DNA from: Paractinoplanes ovalisporus
Lineage (GTDB): Bacteria; Actinomycetota; Actinomycetes; Mycobacteriales; Micromonosporaceae
NCBI RefSeq assembly: GCF_016834655.1
Contig: NZ_JAENHP010000001.1
Location: 248,001-312,000, forward strand
DNA: 64,000 nucleotides
Reading direction: 5' to 3'
The notes below the pieces were generated by a model. The model was given only the letters and a program-made list of their open reading frames with translations. It did no database searches and was not told the DNA's origin. This document shows positions 8,714-16,520 of the stretch, piece by piece (the stretch's first letter is position 1; each line of letters begins with the position of its first letter). Made by a program: the position numbers and the translations under genes.

Positions 8714-9486
8714 AACGCCTCCAGGGCGGCGGCGTGGATTCCGGGGGCGGCGGCCAGGTAGCCGTCGCTGGTCAGGTCCCACGGCCAGCCGTCGAGGGCG
8801 GTCACCACACCGCCGGCCTCCTGCACGAGCAGCACCGGGCCGATGTGGGAGCGGACGTTGTCGAACTGCCAGTGGGCGTCCATGCGGCCGACCGCGACCT
8901 GGGCGAGCTGGTGGCCGACGGGGACGGACACTCGTACGTACAGGGAATGCTGCATCATCGTGGCCACCGAAGCACCGAGACGAATGGCGGGCGCCGCGTC
9001 CCGGCCGGGCTTGGCCTGACCGGTGCCGACCAGTGCCGCGGTGAGGTCACGCTTGGCGCTCACCCGCAGACGGGAGCCGTTGAGGAACGCGCCGCCGCCC
9101 GCGGTCGCGGTGAACATCTCGTCGGCCAGCGGCGCGTAGAGGACGGCCAGCACCGGCCGGCCGTCGCGGACCAGGCTGACACCGATGTTCCAGTCGGTCA
9201 TGCCGTGCACGGTATTGACGTTGCCGCCGACCGGGTCGACCACCCAGCGGTCGCCGCCGGCGATGGGACCGGACGCGTGCTCGTCCTCCTCCCAGCCCGA
9301 GCCCGGGAGCGCGTCGGTCAGGGCCGGCCGGAGCAGGTCGGTGACGGTGTCGTCGTTGTCCCGCAGCGCGGCCAGGAGGGTGTCGAGATCGGCCGGGCGG
9401 CTCTCGGTGGAGTAGCGCTCAAGCAGTAGCGCACCTGCCGCCCGTACGGCGTCAATTGTCTTGGTCTGAAGGTCGTTCTCGGTCAT
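8701..9486 (-). CDS. Inositol-monophosphatase-like protein with altered metal site
   Basis: 261 residues of the FIG superfamily (Mg-dependent sugar/inositol phosphatases). Recognisable blocks are W-E-E-D-E-H (about 65-70, the acidic pair), W-V-V-D-P-V-G-G-N (81-89) and W-Q-F-D-N-V (C-terminal). The canonical metal-binding motif is D-P-x-D-G-T; here the second Asp is Gly87 and T is Asn89, so catalysis may be changed or lost, or the family uses another ligand. The ATG at 9486 is preferred over 9522. It is divergent from the LysR gene with a 66-bp spacer and co-transcribed with the reductase downstream, hence a plausible LysR target. Confidence 0.78.
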   Translation of the reverse strand: MTENDLQTKTIDAVRAAGALLLERYSTESRPADLDTLLAALRDNDDTVTDLLRPALTDALPGSGWEEDEHASGPIAGGDRWVVDPVGGNVNTVHGMTDWNIGVSLVRDGRPVLAVLYAPLADEMFTATAGGGAFLNGSRLRVSAKRDLTAALVGTGQAKPGRDAAPAIRLGASVATMMQHSLYVRVSVPVGHQLAQVAVGRMDAHWQFDNVRSHIGPVLLVQEAGGVVTALDGWPWDLTSDGYLAAAPGIHAAALEALCAS

Positions 9487-9531
9487 GGATCGAGCATCGG
9501 GCAGCCTCGGCCTATCGTCCAATGCAACCTT

Positions 9532-9548
9532 GTAAAGCTATTGTTTAC
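9532..9548. promoter_or_regulatory. Inverted repeat GTAAA-N7-TTTAC, candidate LysR operator
   Basis: GTAAAGCTATTGTTTAC is a 5-bp perfect inverted repeat with a 7-base centre, in an AT-rich patch just 4 bp before the lysR start and 46 bp before the divergent IMPase start. It fits the T-N11-A type box to which LysR regulators bind near their own promoter. Assignment is by position and symmetry only. Confidence 0.5.
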
Positions 9549-9552
9549 TGTC

Positions 9553-10539
9553 ATGCAACTGGATCTGAACCTGTTGACGGCGTTGCACGCGCTGCTGGAG
9601 GAGAACAGCGTGACCGGCGCCGCCGAGCGACTGCGGCTGTCGGTGCCGGCCGTCAGCCGTACGCTGGGCCGCATCCGCAAGCTGACCGGCGACGACATCC
9701 TGGTGCGCACCGGCCACACGATGACCCCCACGCCGTACGCGCTGGCCGTCCGCGACCGCATCGGCGGCATCCTCGCCCAGGCCCAGGACGTGCTCGCGCC
9801 GGCCCGCGACTTCGAACCGGCCACCCTCGAGCGCGTCTTCACGCTGCAGTGCCACGACGCGCTCGCCACCGCGCTGGCGCCGCCGCTACTGAGCGCGTTC
9901 GCGTCGCAGGCACCCGGAGTGAGCCTGCGCCTGCCCGCCGAGGCCGCCGCCGACAACGACGACCTGCGCCACGGCCGGGTCGACCTGCAGATCGGCGCCG
10001 GCCGCCCCCAGCTTCCCGAGTTCCGCTCGGCCACCGTCGGTCACGACCGGCTCGTCGTGGTGCGCCGACGCGACGGTTCCGGGCCACTTGACCTTCCCGC
10101 GTACGCGTCCCGGCCGCACATCTTGCTGTCGCGCCGGGGCCGTCTCACCGATCCGGTCGACGAGCAGCTGGCCGCCGCCGGGTTGAGCCGTCGCGTGCTG
10201 GCCGCCGTCGGCACCAGCGCCACCGCCCTGCACATCGTGAGCCGGAGCGACGCGGTCACGACCGTTCCCGAGGCGTCCTGCCGTCCGCTGATCGAGGCCC
10301 TCGGCCTGGTCGCCGACGACCCGCCGCTGCCGCTCCCCCACCCGCCGATGGTCTGCGTCTGGCACCAGCGCTACGACACCGATCCCGCCCACGCCTGGCT
10401 ACGCGCCCGGGTGCGCGACGCCGTGAACGACCTGCCATTCCGGACGGGCGGCGGCGAGCGTGCGTCCGGCGCTGACAACCGCCGCCAGCAGGGGCAGCAG
10501 GAGCAGCAGCCCCGCGAAGAGCCACAGCGACACCGGTGA
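9553..10539 (+). CDS. LysR-family transcriptional regulator
   Basis: 328 residues. The first 60 form the winged helix-turn-helix (M-Q-L-D-L-N-L-L-T-A-L-H-A-L-L-E-E-N-S-V...A-A-E-R-L-R-L-S-V-P-A-V-S-R-T), followed by a linker and the LysR substrate-binding domain to about residue 290. The ATG at 9553 begins with the family's M-x-L-x-L-N-L-L pattern; a TTG at 9541 is in frame but unlikely. The last 35 or so residues are Gln/Arg/Glu-rich and lie antisense to the convergent HAAS gene (141-bp overlap), so the tail probably arose by loss of the original stop. Likely regulates the divergent IMPase/reductase pair. Confidence 0.88.
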   Translation: MQLDLNLLTALHALLEENSVTGAAERLRLSVPAVSRTLGRIRKLTGDDILVRTGHTMTPTPYALAVRDRIGGILAQAQDVLAPARDFEPATLERVFTLQCHDALATALAPPLLSAFASQAPGVSLRLPAEAAADNDDLRHGRVDLQIGAGRPQLPEFRSATVGHDRLVVVRRRDGSGPLDLPAYASRPHILLSRRGRLTDPVDEQLAAAGLSRRVLAAVGTSATALHIVSRSDAVTTVPEASCRPLIEALGLVADDPPLPLPHPPMVCVWHQRYDTDPAHAWLRARVRDAVNDLPFRTGGGERASGADNRRQQGQQEQQPREEPQRHR

Positions 10540-11070
10540 GGAGCTGCCGACGAGCATGCCCACCGCCATCGCCGGCAACAGCAACGAACAGGCGAACGTG
10601 AGGATCGCGGTGCCCCGCGCCAGCCGACGCCCGACCCGCACCCACCGGTTGCCGACGGTGACCGCGACCAGCCCCAGAACCGCCGCACACAACATGGCGA
10701 AGCCGCCGTATTCGATCGCCTGGTCGAGCATCGCGTACCACCACGTGCCGGGCGCCTTGCCCTCGTCGGCCAGCCCGGCCAGGTTGACGCCCTGATCCCA
10801 GAGAAACGGCTGGCACACCAGAACAGCGGACAGAATCAGCGCCGTACGCCGGGAGGCCGCGACCGCCAAGGTCGTCTGATAGGCGTCGGCGATCTCGTCG
10901 ACCGGCCCGAAGTCGGCTTCGGCCCGCGCCCGGGCGTCCCGCTCGGACCAGCCGGCGTCAACGAGGGCTGCGGTGGCGTCTTCGAGGTGGTCGGACGCCT
11001 CTTGCAGCAGGTCACGTTTGGCCCGCCGCGGCCCGGTGAGGGCGGCGTCGAGCTGGGCCAGGTACGTCAC
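10399..11070 (-). CDS. HAAS-domain membrane protein
   Basis: 223 residues. The N-terminus (M-T-Y-L-A-Q-L-D-A-A-L...A-R-A-E-A-D-F-G, residues 1-60) is the helical HAAS/permease-prefix domain, usually encoded beside PadR regulators, and is followed by four membrane helices (about 75-92, 115-137, 150-172, 180-200). Function unknown; such proteins are thought to act with ABC-type or PadR-controlled membrane systems. A padR gene lies 1.3 kb to the right, with a decayed insertion element in between, so the two may once have been adjacent. The 3' end overlaps the LysR tail. Confidence 0.8.
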   Translation of the reverse strand: MTYLAQLDAALTGPRRAKRDLLQEASDHLEDATAALVDAGWSERDARARAEADFGPVDEIADAYQTTLAVAASRRTALILSAVLVCQPFLWDQGVNLAGLADEGKAPGTWWYAMLDQAIEYGGFAMLCAAVLGLVAVTVGNRWVRVGRRLARGTAILTFACSLLLPAMAVGMLVGSSSPVSLWLFAGLLLLLPLLAAVVSAGRTLAAARPEWQVVHGVAHPGA

Positions 11071-11116
11071 GCGGTCATCCTGCCAACCCCTCGCACCCGG
11101 TCACATCGGGTATTCC

Positions 11117-11155
11117 CCCTAGGAGGTCCCGAAACAGTCCCGCTCTCCACGGGGG
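11117..11155. repeat. Direct repeat, copy 1 (flanks IS remnant)
   Basis: A 39-bp sequence beginning CCCTAGGAGGTCCCGAA and ending CTCCACGGGGG that recurs at 12051-12090 in the same orientation, with about five mismatches and one single-base gap. The two copies enclose the IS5-like remnant and the 88-residue ORF. Much longer than an IS5 target duplication. Confidence 0.8.
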
Positions 11156-11275
11156 ACTGCTCGGTCGCCTGATCCGGTAGGCGCCGAAGCGGGGCTTAGA
11201 AGCTCCTAGCACGATCTGCTGAGTCGATCGATGTCGATCAGGACCAGGGGTGAAGATCAATCTCGTTCGACCGTC

Positions 11276-11730
11276 ATGAGCAAGGCGTGGATCGTTGACG
11301 ACGAGTCGTGGAAGCTGATCGACCCGCTACTGCCGCCGTGGCCGCAGAAGTCACCGGGGCCGCAGCCGGTCCCGGGCCGGTCGTGCTTGCAGGGCATCCT
11401 GTTCGTGCTGCACACCGGGATCGGCTGGGAAGACCTGCCTCAAGAGCTCGGTGCCGGGACAGGCCCGTCGCCGGTCAACCCCGGCCAGCGTGGCTCCAAG
11501 GACCACCTGAGCTGCGACGGCAACGGCACCCCGATCTACGTGCTGACCAGCGGCGCGAACGTACCCGACGTCAAACCAGCCCTCGACCTGCTCGACTGCT
11601 ACCCGCCGATCGTCGGCCGGGCAGGCCGGCCCCGCCGACGCTTCGCAACCCTGCTCGCGGACAAGGCCTACAGCAGCGCGGCGTTCCGCCCGGCCTGCCG
11701 GGATCGCGGCTTCGCTGGGCGAGCGGCGGC
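11276..11730 (+). mobile_element. IS5-type transposase remnant, internally deleted and truncated
   Basis: The ATG at 11276 opens a reading frame typical of IS5-family (DDE) transposases: M-S-K-A-W-I-V-D-D-E-S-W-K-L-I-D-P-L-L-P, then G-I-L-F-V-L-H-T-G-I-G-W-E-D-L-P. After Q-E-L-G the reading jumps in frame to T-G-P-S-P-V-N, which in intact relatives lies about 60 residues further on, so the segment with the first catalytic Asp is gone. It continues with L-S-C-D-G-N-G-T-P and A-D-K-A-Y-S-S-A, then homology stops near 11720 before the catalytic Glu region. The element cannot encode an active transposase. Terminal inverted repeats could not be defined. Confidence 0.82.
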
Positions 11731-11996
11731 TACGAAGCGGTGTAGATCCTCTGGTCGGTGCCGGGATCAATCAGCGATGCCACCTCGCTGGTCAAGAACA
11801 CGTCCACAGCAGCACCCTCCCGGCCGGGGCTGATATTCGTCGTAACGTGAGCCCACTGGTCGCCGATGTCGTATCCCCACGCGATGTCGTACACGACCAA
11901 GCGACGACCGTCCTGGAGCATCACGACGGTCTCCACACCATCGCGATCGTGAAGCAACTTCACCAGATCCTCATCCAACTCTGGCAGCCGGGCCAT
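11730..11996 (-). CDS. Small hypothetical protein, 88 residues
   Basis: Reads M-A-R-L-P-E-L-D-E-D-L-V-K-L-L-H-D-R-D-G and later V-V-Y-D-I-A-W-G-Y-D-I-G-D, an ordinary soluble composition rather than the Arg/Ala-rich look of antisense frames. Not recognised; no membrane segment or signal peptide. It starts at an ATG at 11996 and its stop meets the broken end of the transposase remnant, suggesting that the IS insertion or its decay ended there. It is the only apparently intact gene between the two direct repeats and could be a cargo or immunity-type gene, but that is speculation. Confidence 0.6.
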   Translation of the reverse strand: MARLPELDEDLVKLLHDRDGVETVVMLQDGRRLVVYDIAWGYDIGDQWAHVTTNISPGREGAAVDVFLTSEVASLIDPGTDQRIYTAS

Positions 11997-12050
11997 GAGT
12001 ACACGCTACCGAGACTCCCGCAGCGGCCCTCCGGAGATTGTGATTGAGAC

Positions 12051-12090
12051 CCTTAGGAGGTCCCGAACCAGTCCCCACCCTCCACGGGGG
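12051..12090. repeat. Direct repeat, copy 2
   Basis: Second copy of the repeat at 11117-11155, starting CCTTAGGAGGTCCCGAACC and ending CCTCCACGGGGG. It lies in the 386-bp stretch between the small ORF and padR, which has no gene I can support. Confidence 0.8.
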
Positions 12091-12196
12091 CACCCCACCA
12101 ACGCCATTATCGCGTGGCACGGTGATCAACGAGGGCCGCCGAGGGCCGCGCTGTGGACAACGGCCCGGCTGTGGACAACACACCGGGTAATCGGGC

Positions 12197-12375
12197 CTGC
12201 CTGAGCATGCCGCCGACGACCCCGGACAACTGTGCCGATCGGCGCCGCCGACTGCTCGCACCCGCTCGAGCACGCTCCGGGGAGGCGCAGCCGAATGATC
12301 AGGCTCACCTGAGCACGTCCAGGAAAGCGCGGCCGAATACTCACGCCCGCGCGAGCACACCCCCGAAACCGCCGC
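12197..12375. repeat. Degenerate tandem repeat, unit about 43 bp
   Basis: On the minus strand the core GTGCTC followed 15-18 bases later by (A/G)TTCGGC-type sequence and a GC-rich tail returns at near 12353, 12311 and 12268 (plus-strand positions of GAGCAC), spacing 42 and 43 bp; a fourth, more diverged ATGCTC copy lies near 12203 after a longer gap. Unit ends such as TTCGGCCGCGC and TTCGGCTGCGC show the relationship. Reading frames through it on both strands are compositionally implausible, so it is treated as non-coding repeat just downstream of padR. Confidence 0.65.
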
Positions 12376-12382
12376 CGGGTGG

Positions 12383-12703
12383 TCACGCCTGTTTGAGGAC
12401 GTTGCCGACCACCCGGGCGAACTGGTCCCACTCGGCTCGGGCCGCCTCCAAGCGTTTGCGACCCGCGCGCGACAACGTGTAAGTGCGGCGCCGCCGGCCC
12501 GAGTCTTCGGACCAGTCACTGCTCAGGTAGCCGGCCGCCTCCAACCGGCGCAACGCCGGGTAGACCGTGCCGGTCGGCAGGTCGAGCTCGCCCCCGCTGC
12601 GGGCGGCCAACGCCTCGATGATCGCGTAGCCGTGCCGGGGCCGGCCCTCGACCGTGGCGAGGATCAGCGCGTCGAGGTGACCGCGGAGCGCGTCGGCTTT
12701 CAC
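12383..12703 (-). CDS. PadR-family transcriptional regulator
   Basis: 106 residues: M-K-A-D-A-L-R-G-H-L-D-A-L-I-L-A, then H-G-Y-A-I-I-E-A-L, T-G-T-V-Y-P-A-L-R-R-L-E and R-R-R-T-Y-T-L-S, the full PadR winged helix core. These proteins are usually ligand-sensing repressors of efflux genes. The GTG at 12703 directly abuts the first of four palindromic elements and has no Shine-Dalgarno, suggesting a leaderless transcript that the regulator itself represses. It is divergent from the MmpL gene, which is the expected target. Confidence 0.92.
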   Translation of the reverse strand: MKADALRGHLDALILATVEGRPRHGYAIIEALAARSGGELDLPTGTVYPALRRLEAAGYLSSDWSEDSGRRRRTYTLSRAGRKRLEAARAEWDQFARVVGNVLKQA

Positions 12704-12811
12704 GTAGACAGCCTACACAAAGCGAGCACGTAGACAGCCTACATAAAATCGGCATGTAGACAGCCTACGTATAGCCCAGTTATGTTGGCCGTCTACATGT
12801 AGGCACGCTAC
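12704..12811. promoter_or_regulatory. Four GTAG-N5-CTAC palindromes between padR and mmpL
   Basis: The inverted repeat GTAG-ACAGC-CTAC occurs identically at 12704-12716, 12730-12742 and 12756-12768 (exact 26-bp period, two and a half helical turns) and as GTAG-GCACG-CTAC at 12799-12811; the last overlaps CTACATGTAG at 12793-12802. Dyads of this size with flanking AT-rich bases fit PadR operators. Together they cover the whole shared promoter region, so PadR probably represses both its own gene and mmpL. Confidence 0.75.
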
Positions 12812-12828
12812 CTAACGGGAGAAGAGCC

Positions 12829-14916
12829 GTGCTGCTTGAGGCGCGCACCGCAGAAGACCGGGACACCCGGATGACCAGGCTCGCGGGCTGGTCCCAGCGC
12901 CACCACTGGGCCGCCATCGGACTGTGGATCGTCGCGTTGGCCGCGATCCTGGCCGGGTCGACCGCGGCCGGCAGCGACTACCGCAACGACTTCTCACTGC
13001 CGGGCACCGAGTCGGAACAGCTGCTCGACGCGTACGACCAGCGGCAGGGCGACAGCATCACCGTGGTCGTCCAGGCCGCCGGCGGGATCCAGGGGCAGCA
13101 GGCCCGCATCGACGCGCTGCTGGACGACCTGCGCGGGCTCGCGCACGTGACGGCCGTCCAGCCGCCTGACCCCCGTACGGGAAGCGTCTCGGCCGACGGC
13201 ACCGTGGGACTGGCCACCGTGGTGCTCGACGAGGCCGCCGGGTTCGTCCCGGCCGACGACAAGCGCGCCATCCTGGACACCGCGCTCGGCCATGACCGTG
13301 ACGGCCTGCGGGTCGAGCTCTCCGGCGACGCGATCCGCGAGATCGAGGAAGGGGGCGGCGGCCCGGGCGAGGGCGCCGGGATCCTGGCGGCGCTGGTCAT
13401 CCTGCTGTTCCTGTTCGGCTCGCTGCTCGCCGCGTCGCTGCCGCTGATCACCGCCGTCTTCGCCGTGGGCACCACGTTCGGGCTGGTCGGGCTGGCCTCG
13501 CACGTGATGACGATCCCGGACTACACGGCGCCGATGCTGATCCTGGTCGGGCTCGGTGTCGGCATCGACTACGCGCTGCTGGTGTTCGCGCGCTACCGCT
13601 CCGAGCTGCTCGGCGGCGCCTCCCGTGACGTGGCCGGCCGGATCGCGCTCGACACCGCGGGCCGCTCGGTGCTGTTCGCCGGGGCCACCGTCGTGATCGC
13701 GCTGCTCGGGCTCTACACGCTGGGGCTGGGCGCTCTCGAGGGCGTGGCCCTCAGCGTCACCCTCACCGTGCTCATGACCATGCTGGCCTCGCTCACTCTG
13801 CTCCCGTCGCTGCTGACCATCTTCGGCCGGCGGATCGAGCGCAACATCCTCAAGCACGCCGCGCGCACCAAGCGTCAGGGCCGCCGCTGGCGGGAATGGG
13901 CGTCGCTCGTGCAGCGCTGGCCGGTGCCGGCCTTGCTGGTCGCCGTGGCCGCTCTCGCCGCGCTGTGCGCCCCCGCGCTCGGCATGCGGCTCGGGCTGGC
14001 CGACGAGGGCAACGATCCGGCGGGCAGCACCACGCGGCAGGCGTACGACCTGATCGACGAGTCGTTCGGGCCGGGCGCCAACGGTCCGCTCGTGATCGTG
14101 ACCCTCGACGGCGACCAGGCCAAGGCCCAGACCGCGTACGAGGCTCTGGGCCGCCACCCGGGCGTGGCCGACGTGACGCCCCCGCAGCCGTCGGAGGACG
14201 GGCAGCTGATCACCAGTCTCGCCTTCCCGACGACGTCGCCGCAGGCGGCCGAGACCGCCGATCTGGTGCGGGCCCTGCGCGCCGACCTGCCGGACGGGGT
14301 GCTGGTGGGCGGGCCGACCGCGGCCACGGTGGACTTCGCGGCGGCCGTCGGCGAGCGGTTCCCGCTGTTCATCGGGGCCGTCGTCGGGTTGTCGGCGCTG
14401 CTGCTCCTGCTGGTGTTCCGGTCGGTGGCGATCGCGATCAAGGCAGCCGTGCTCAATCTGCTCTCGATCGGCGCCTCGCTCGGCGTGATGGTCCTGGTCT
14501 TCCAGAACGGCTGGCTCTGGGCCGAACCGGGTCCGATCGAGGCCTACGTACCGGTGATGATTTTCGCCATCGTGTTCGGGCTGTCCATGGACTACGAGGT
14601 GTTCCTGGTCTCGCGGATGCACGAGGAGTGGTCCCGTACGCGCGATGCCCGCGAAGCGGTCCGCGAGGGGCTGGCCAAGACCGGCAGTGTCATCACGGCC
14701 GCCGCCGCCATCATGATCGTGGTCTTCGGCGGGTTCGTGCTCAGCCCCGACCGCATGCTGCAGATGATGGGGCTCGGCATGGCGACCGCGGTGCTGCTCG
14801 ACGCCCTGATCATCCGTTGCCTGATCGTGCCCGCGGTGATGCGCCTGCTCGGCGAGAGGGCCTGGTGGGCGCCTCGATGGTTGCAGAGGACCCTTCCCGC
14901 CGTACGGGTCGACTAG
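12829..14916 (+). CDS. MmpL-type RND transporter
   Basis: 695 residues with the duplicated MMPL plan: one N-terminal helix (about 26-44), an extracytoplasmic loop, a block of five helices (about 185-345), then the same arrangement again (helix at about 363-385, loop, helices at about 505-675). The conserved G-V-G-I-D-Y-A-L-L (about 243) and G-L-S-M-D-Y-E-V-F-L (about 584) carry the membrane Asp-Tyr pairs used for proton coupling. Likely exports a lipid or hydrophobic compound across the inner membrane. GTG start with GGGAGAAG 5 bp upstream; expression probably under PadR. The 3' end overlaps the kinase gene by 4 bp, tail to tail. Confidence 0.93.
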   Translation: MLLEARTAEDRDTRMTRLAGWSQRHHWAAIGLWIVALAAILAGSTAAGSDYRNDFSLPGTESEQLLDAYDQRQGDSITVVVQAAGGIQGQQARIDALLDDLRGLAHVTAVQPPDPRTGSVSADGTVGLATVVLDEAAGFVPADDKRAILDTALGHDRDGLRVELSGDAIREIEEGGGGPGEGAGILAALVILLFLFGSLLAASLPLITAVFAVGTTFGLVGLASHVMTIPDYTAPMLILVGLGVGIDYALLVFARYRSELLGGASRDVAGRIALDTAGRSVLFAGATVVIALLGLYTLGLGALEGVALSVTLTVLMTMLASLTLLPSLLTIFGRRIERNILKHAARTKRQGRRWREWASLVQRWPVPALLVAVAALAALCAPALGMRLGLADEGNDPAGSTTRQAYDLIDESFGPGANGPLVIVTLDGDQAKAQTAYEALGRHPGVADVTPPQPSEDGQLITSLAFPTTSPQAAETADLVRALRADLPDGVLVGGPTAATVDFAAAVGERFPLFIGAVVGLSALLLLLVFRSVAIAIKAAVLNLLSIGASLGVMVLVFQNGWLWAEPGPIEAYVPVMIFAIVFGLSMDYEVFLVSRMHEEWSRTRDAREAVREGLAKTGSVITAAAAIMIVVFGGFVLSPDRMLQMMGLGMATAVLLDALIIRCLIVPAVMRLLGERAWWAPRWLQRTLPAVRVD

Positions 14917-16307
14917 ATCGGCCGGAGAGTCGGGATCACGGTCAGCAGGGTCGGAAGGTCGGCTGACCAGTCGGCGGCCGGGGCGCGCCAATCCACGGCG
15001 TAGGCCCGGTCGCCCACCGGCACGACCTGGCGCAACGCGCGCATCCGTCCGGCCTTCGGGTCGTCGTACGAGTATTCCCACACGGCGCCCGCTGTGTCGG
15101 GCACGTTCGTGATGCGGATACGCCGGTAGTCGGCCAGCGAGGACCTGCTCTCGGTCGTAGTGAGCGCGACCACCGGATCACCCGGGGCCGTCCACGCGGA
15201 CACACCCATCACCGGGTTGCCGCCGGGGGCGGTGCAGGTCAGACGCCCGTCCTTCCACGCCGGACGCCAATCGCGCGGCATCGCCACCCGGAACTCGCCG
15301 TCGGGCTCGGTCCACCACGCGAAACCGGCGGGCAGCCCGACCGGCGTCGCCGACGGCACGGTCACGGACGGGCTGGGCGCGGCGACCGGCGGCGTGGGTC
15401 GCTGGTCGGCGAACGCGACACCCGCGAAGGCGATCGCCGCCGCGGCCGCCACCGCCGTTCCGGTGCGGACCACAGTGGCCCGGCGGGAGGCGGGCGCGAT
15501 GCGGCGCAACCGGCGGCGCACCTCGTCGGCCGTCATGCGCTCGGCCGGATCGCGGCGCATCAGCCCGAGCAGCACCGGCGTCAGCGGGCCGGCCAGCACG
15601 GGCGGGTCGGGGGTGCCGGCGTCGGCCGCGTGCAGGGCGTCGTCGGTGGTGTCGCGGGTGAACGGGGTGCGGCCCTCGACCGCGTGGTAGAGCGTGGCGC
15701 CCAGCGACCACAGGTCGCAGCGCTCGTCGGTGACCAGGTCGAAGAGGCGTTCCGGGGCAACGTACTTCGGGGAGCCGAGAATGACGTCGGCCTCGGCCAG
15801 CGCCGCCACCCCGGCCCGGCTTCCGGCCGGTCCGAAGTCGGTGAGCACGGCCCGGCCGTCCTCGGCGATCAGCACGTTGGACGGTTTGACATCCAGGTGC
15901 AGCACGTCGGCGTCCCAGGCGGCGGTGAGCGCGGCCACCAGGTCGAGGCCGATCGCGGCGACCCGGGCCGGGGGCAGCGGGCCCTGGTCGAGGATCAGGT
16001 CGAGCAGGGAGCGGGACGGCACATATTCCATGACGATCCACGGGGCGTCGCCGTCGAGTAGCACGTCGAGCGTGCGGATCACGTTGGGGTGGCGGATGCG
16101 GGCGAAGGCACGGGCTTCTCGCGGGACCCACAGCCTCACGAGGGAACGCTTCTCCGCGGTGAGCGACTTGGGCAGACCGCACTTCTTCAGCGCGACCGTG
16201 CGGCCCGTGCGCTCGTCGGCGCCGAGCCAGACGTGCCCGAGGCCGCCCTTGGCCAACGGCCCCAGCACACGCCAGCGCGTGGCGATCAGGTCGCCTGCCG
16301 CCGTCAT
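14913..16307 (-). CDS. Transmembrane Ser/Thr protein kinase (PASTA-less, PknB-like catalytic domain)
   Basis: 464 residues. Catalytic domain 11-270: glycine loop L-A-K-G-G-L-G-H-V (18-26), Lys41/42 in V-A-L-K-K, catalytic H-L-D (137-139) in L-H-L-D-V-K-P-S-N, D-F-G at 157-159 and V-A-P-E-R. The usual HRD Arg is Leu138, so it is a non-RD kinase, meaning activation-loop control may differ. One membrane helix (279-299) is followed by a Pro-rich linker and a 140-residue extracellular domain that is not PASTA. Start 16307 has GGAG 6 bp upstream inside an alternative start at 16319. Substrate unknown. Divergent from the secreted-protein operon. Confidence 0.92.
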   Translation of the reverse strand: MTAAGDLIATRWRVLGPLAKGGLGHVWLGADERTGRTVALKKCGLPKSLTAEKRSLVRLWVPREARAFARIRHPNVIRTLDVLLDGDAPWIVMEYVPSRSLLDLILDQGPLPPARVAAIGLDLVAALTAAWDADVLHLDVKPSNVLIAEDGRAVLTDFGPAGSRAGVAALAEADVILGSPKYVAPERLFDLVTDERCDLWSLGATLYHAVEGRTPFTRDTTDDALHAADAGTPDPPVLAGPLTPVLLGLMRRDPAERMTADEVRRRLRRIAPASRRATVVRTGTAVAAAAAIAFAGVAFADQRPTPPVAAPSPSVTVPSATPVGLPAGFAWWTEPDGEFRVAMPRDWRPAWKDGRLTCTAPGGNPVMGVSAWTAPGDPVVALTTTESRSSLADYRRIRITNVPDTAGAVWEYSYDDPKAGRMRALRQVVPVGDRAYAVDWRAPAADWSADLPTLLTVIPTLRPI

Positions 16308-16520
16308 CGCCCGCTCCATCTCCTCGCAGTGCCCGCCAGCACCCCTAAAAAATACTCTGCCCATGCACGCCTGAATGTCGGTGATCTGCCGACCACCACC
16401 CGCCATACGGTCGGCCACGTCATCCGTCCGGTGGAGTCGAACAATGTCGATGGCGGGCGTAATGTCTGCGGGGCGAGACGGTGTGGCCTGGGAAGACAAC
16501 GACGAAGTTGGATCGGGCGG

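Noticed and set aside
12704..12768. Possible CRISPR array from the regular 13-bp repeats
   Set aside because: Repeats are short palindromes at promoter position with 13-bp spacers of low complexity and no cas genes; an operator cluster fits better.
12829..14916. MmpL as self-resistance exporter of the enediyne cluster
   Set aside because: It lies 41 kb from the PKS with many unrelated genes between and its own PadR control; no evidence of a link.
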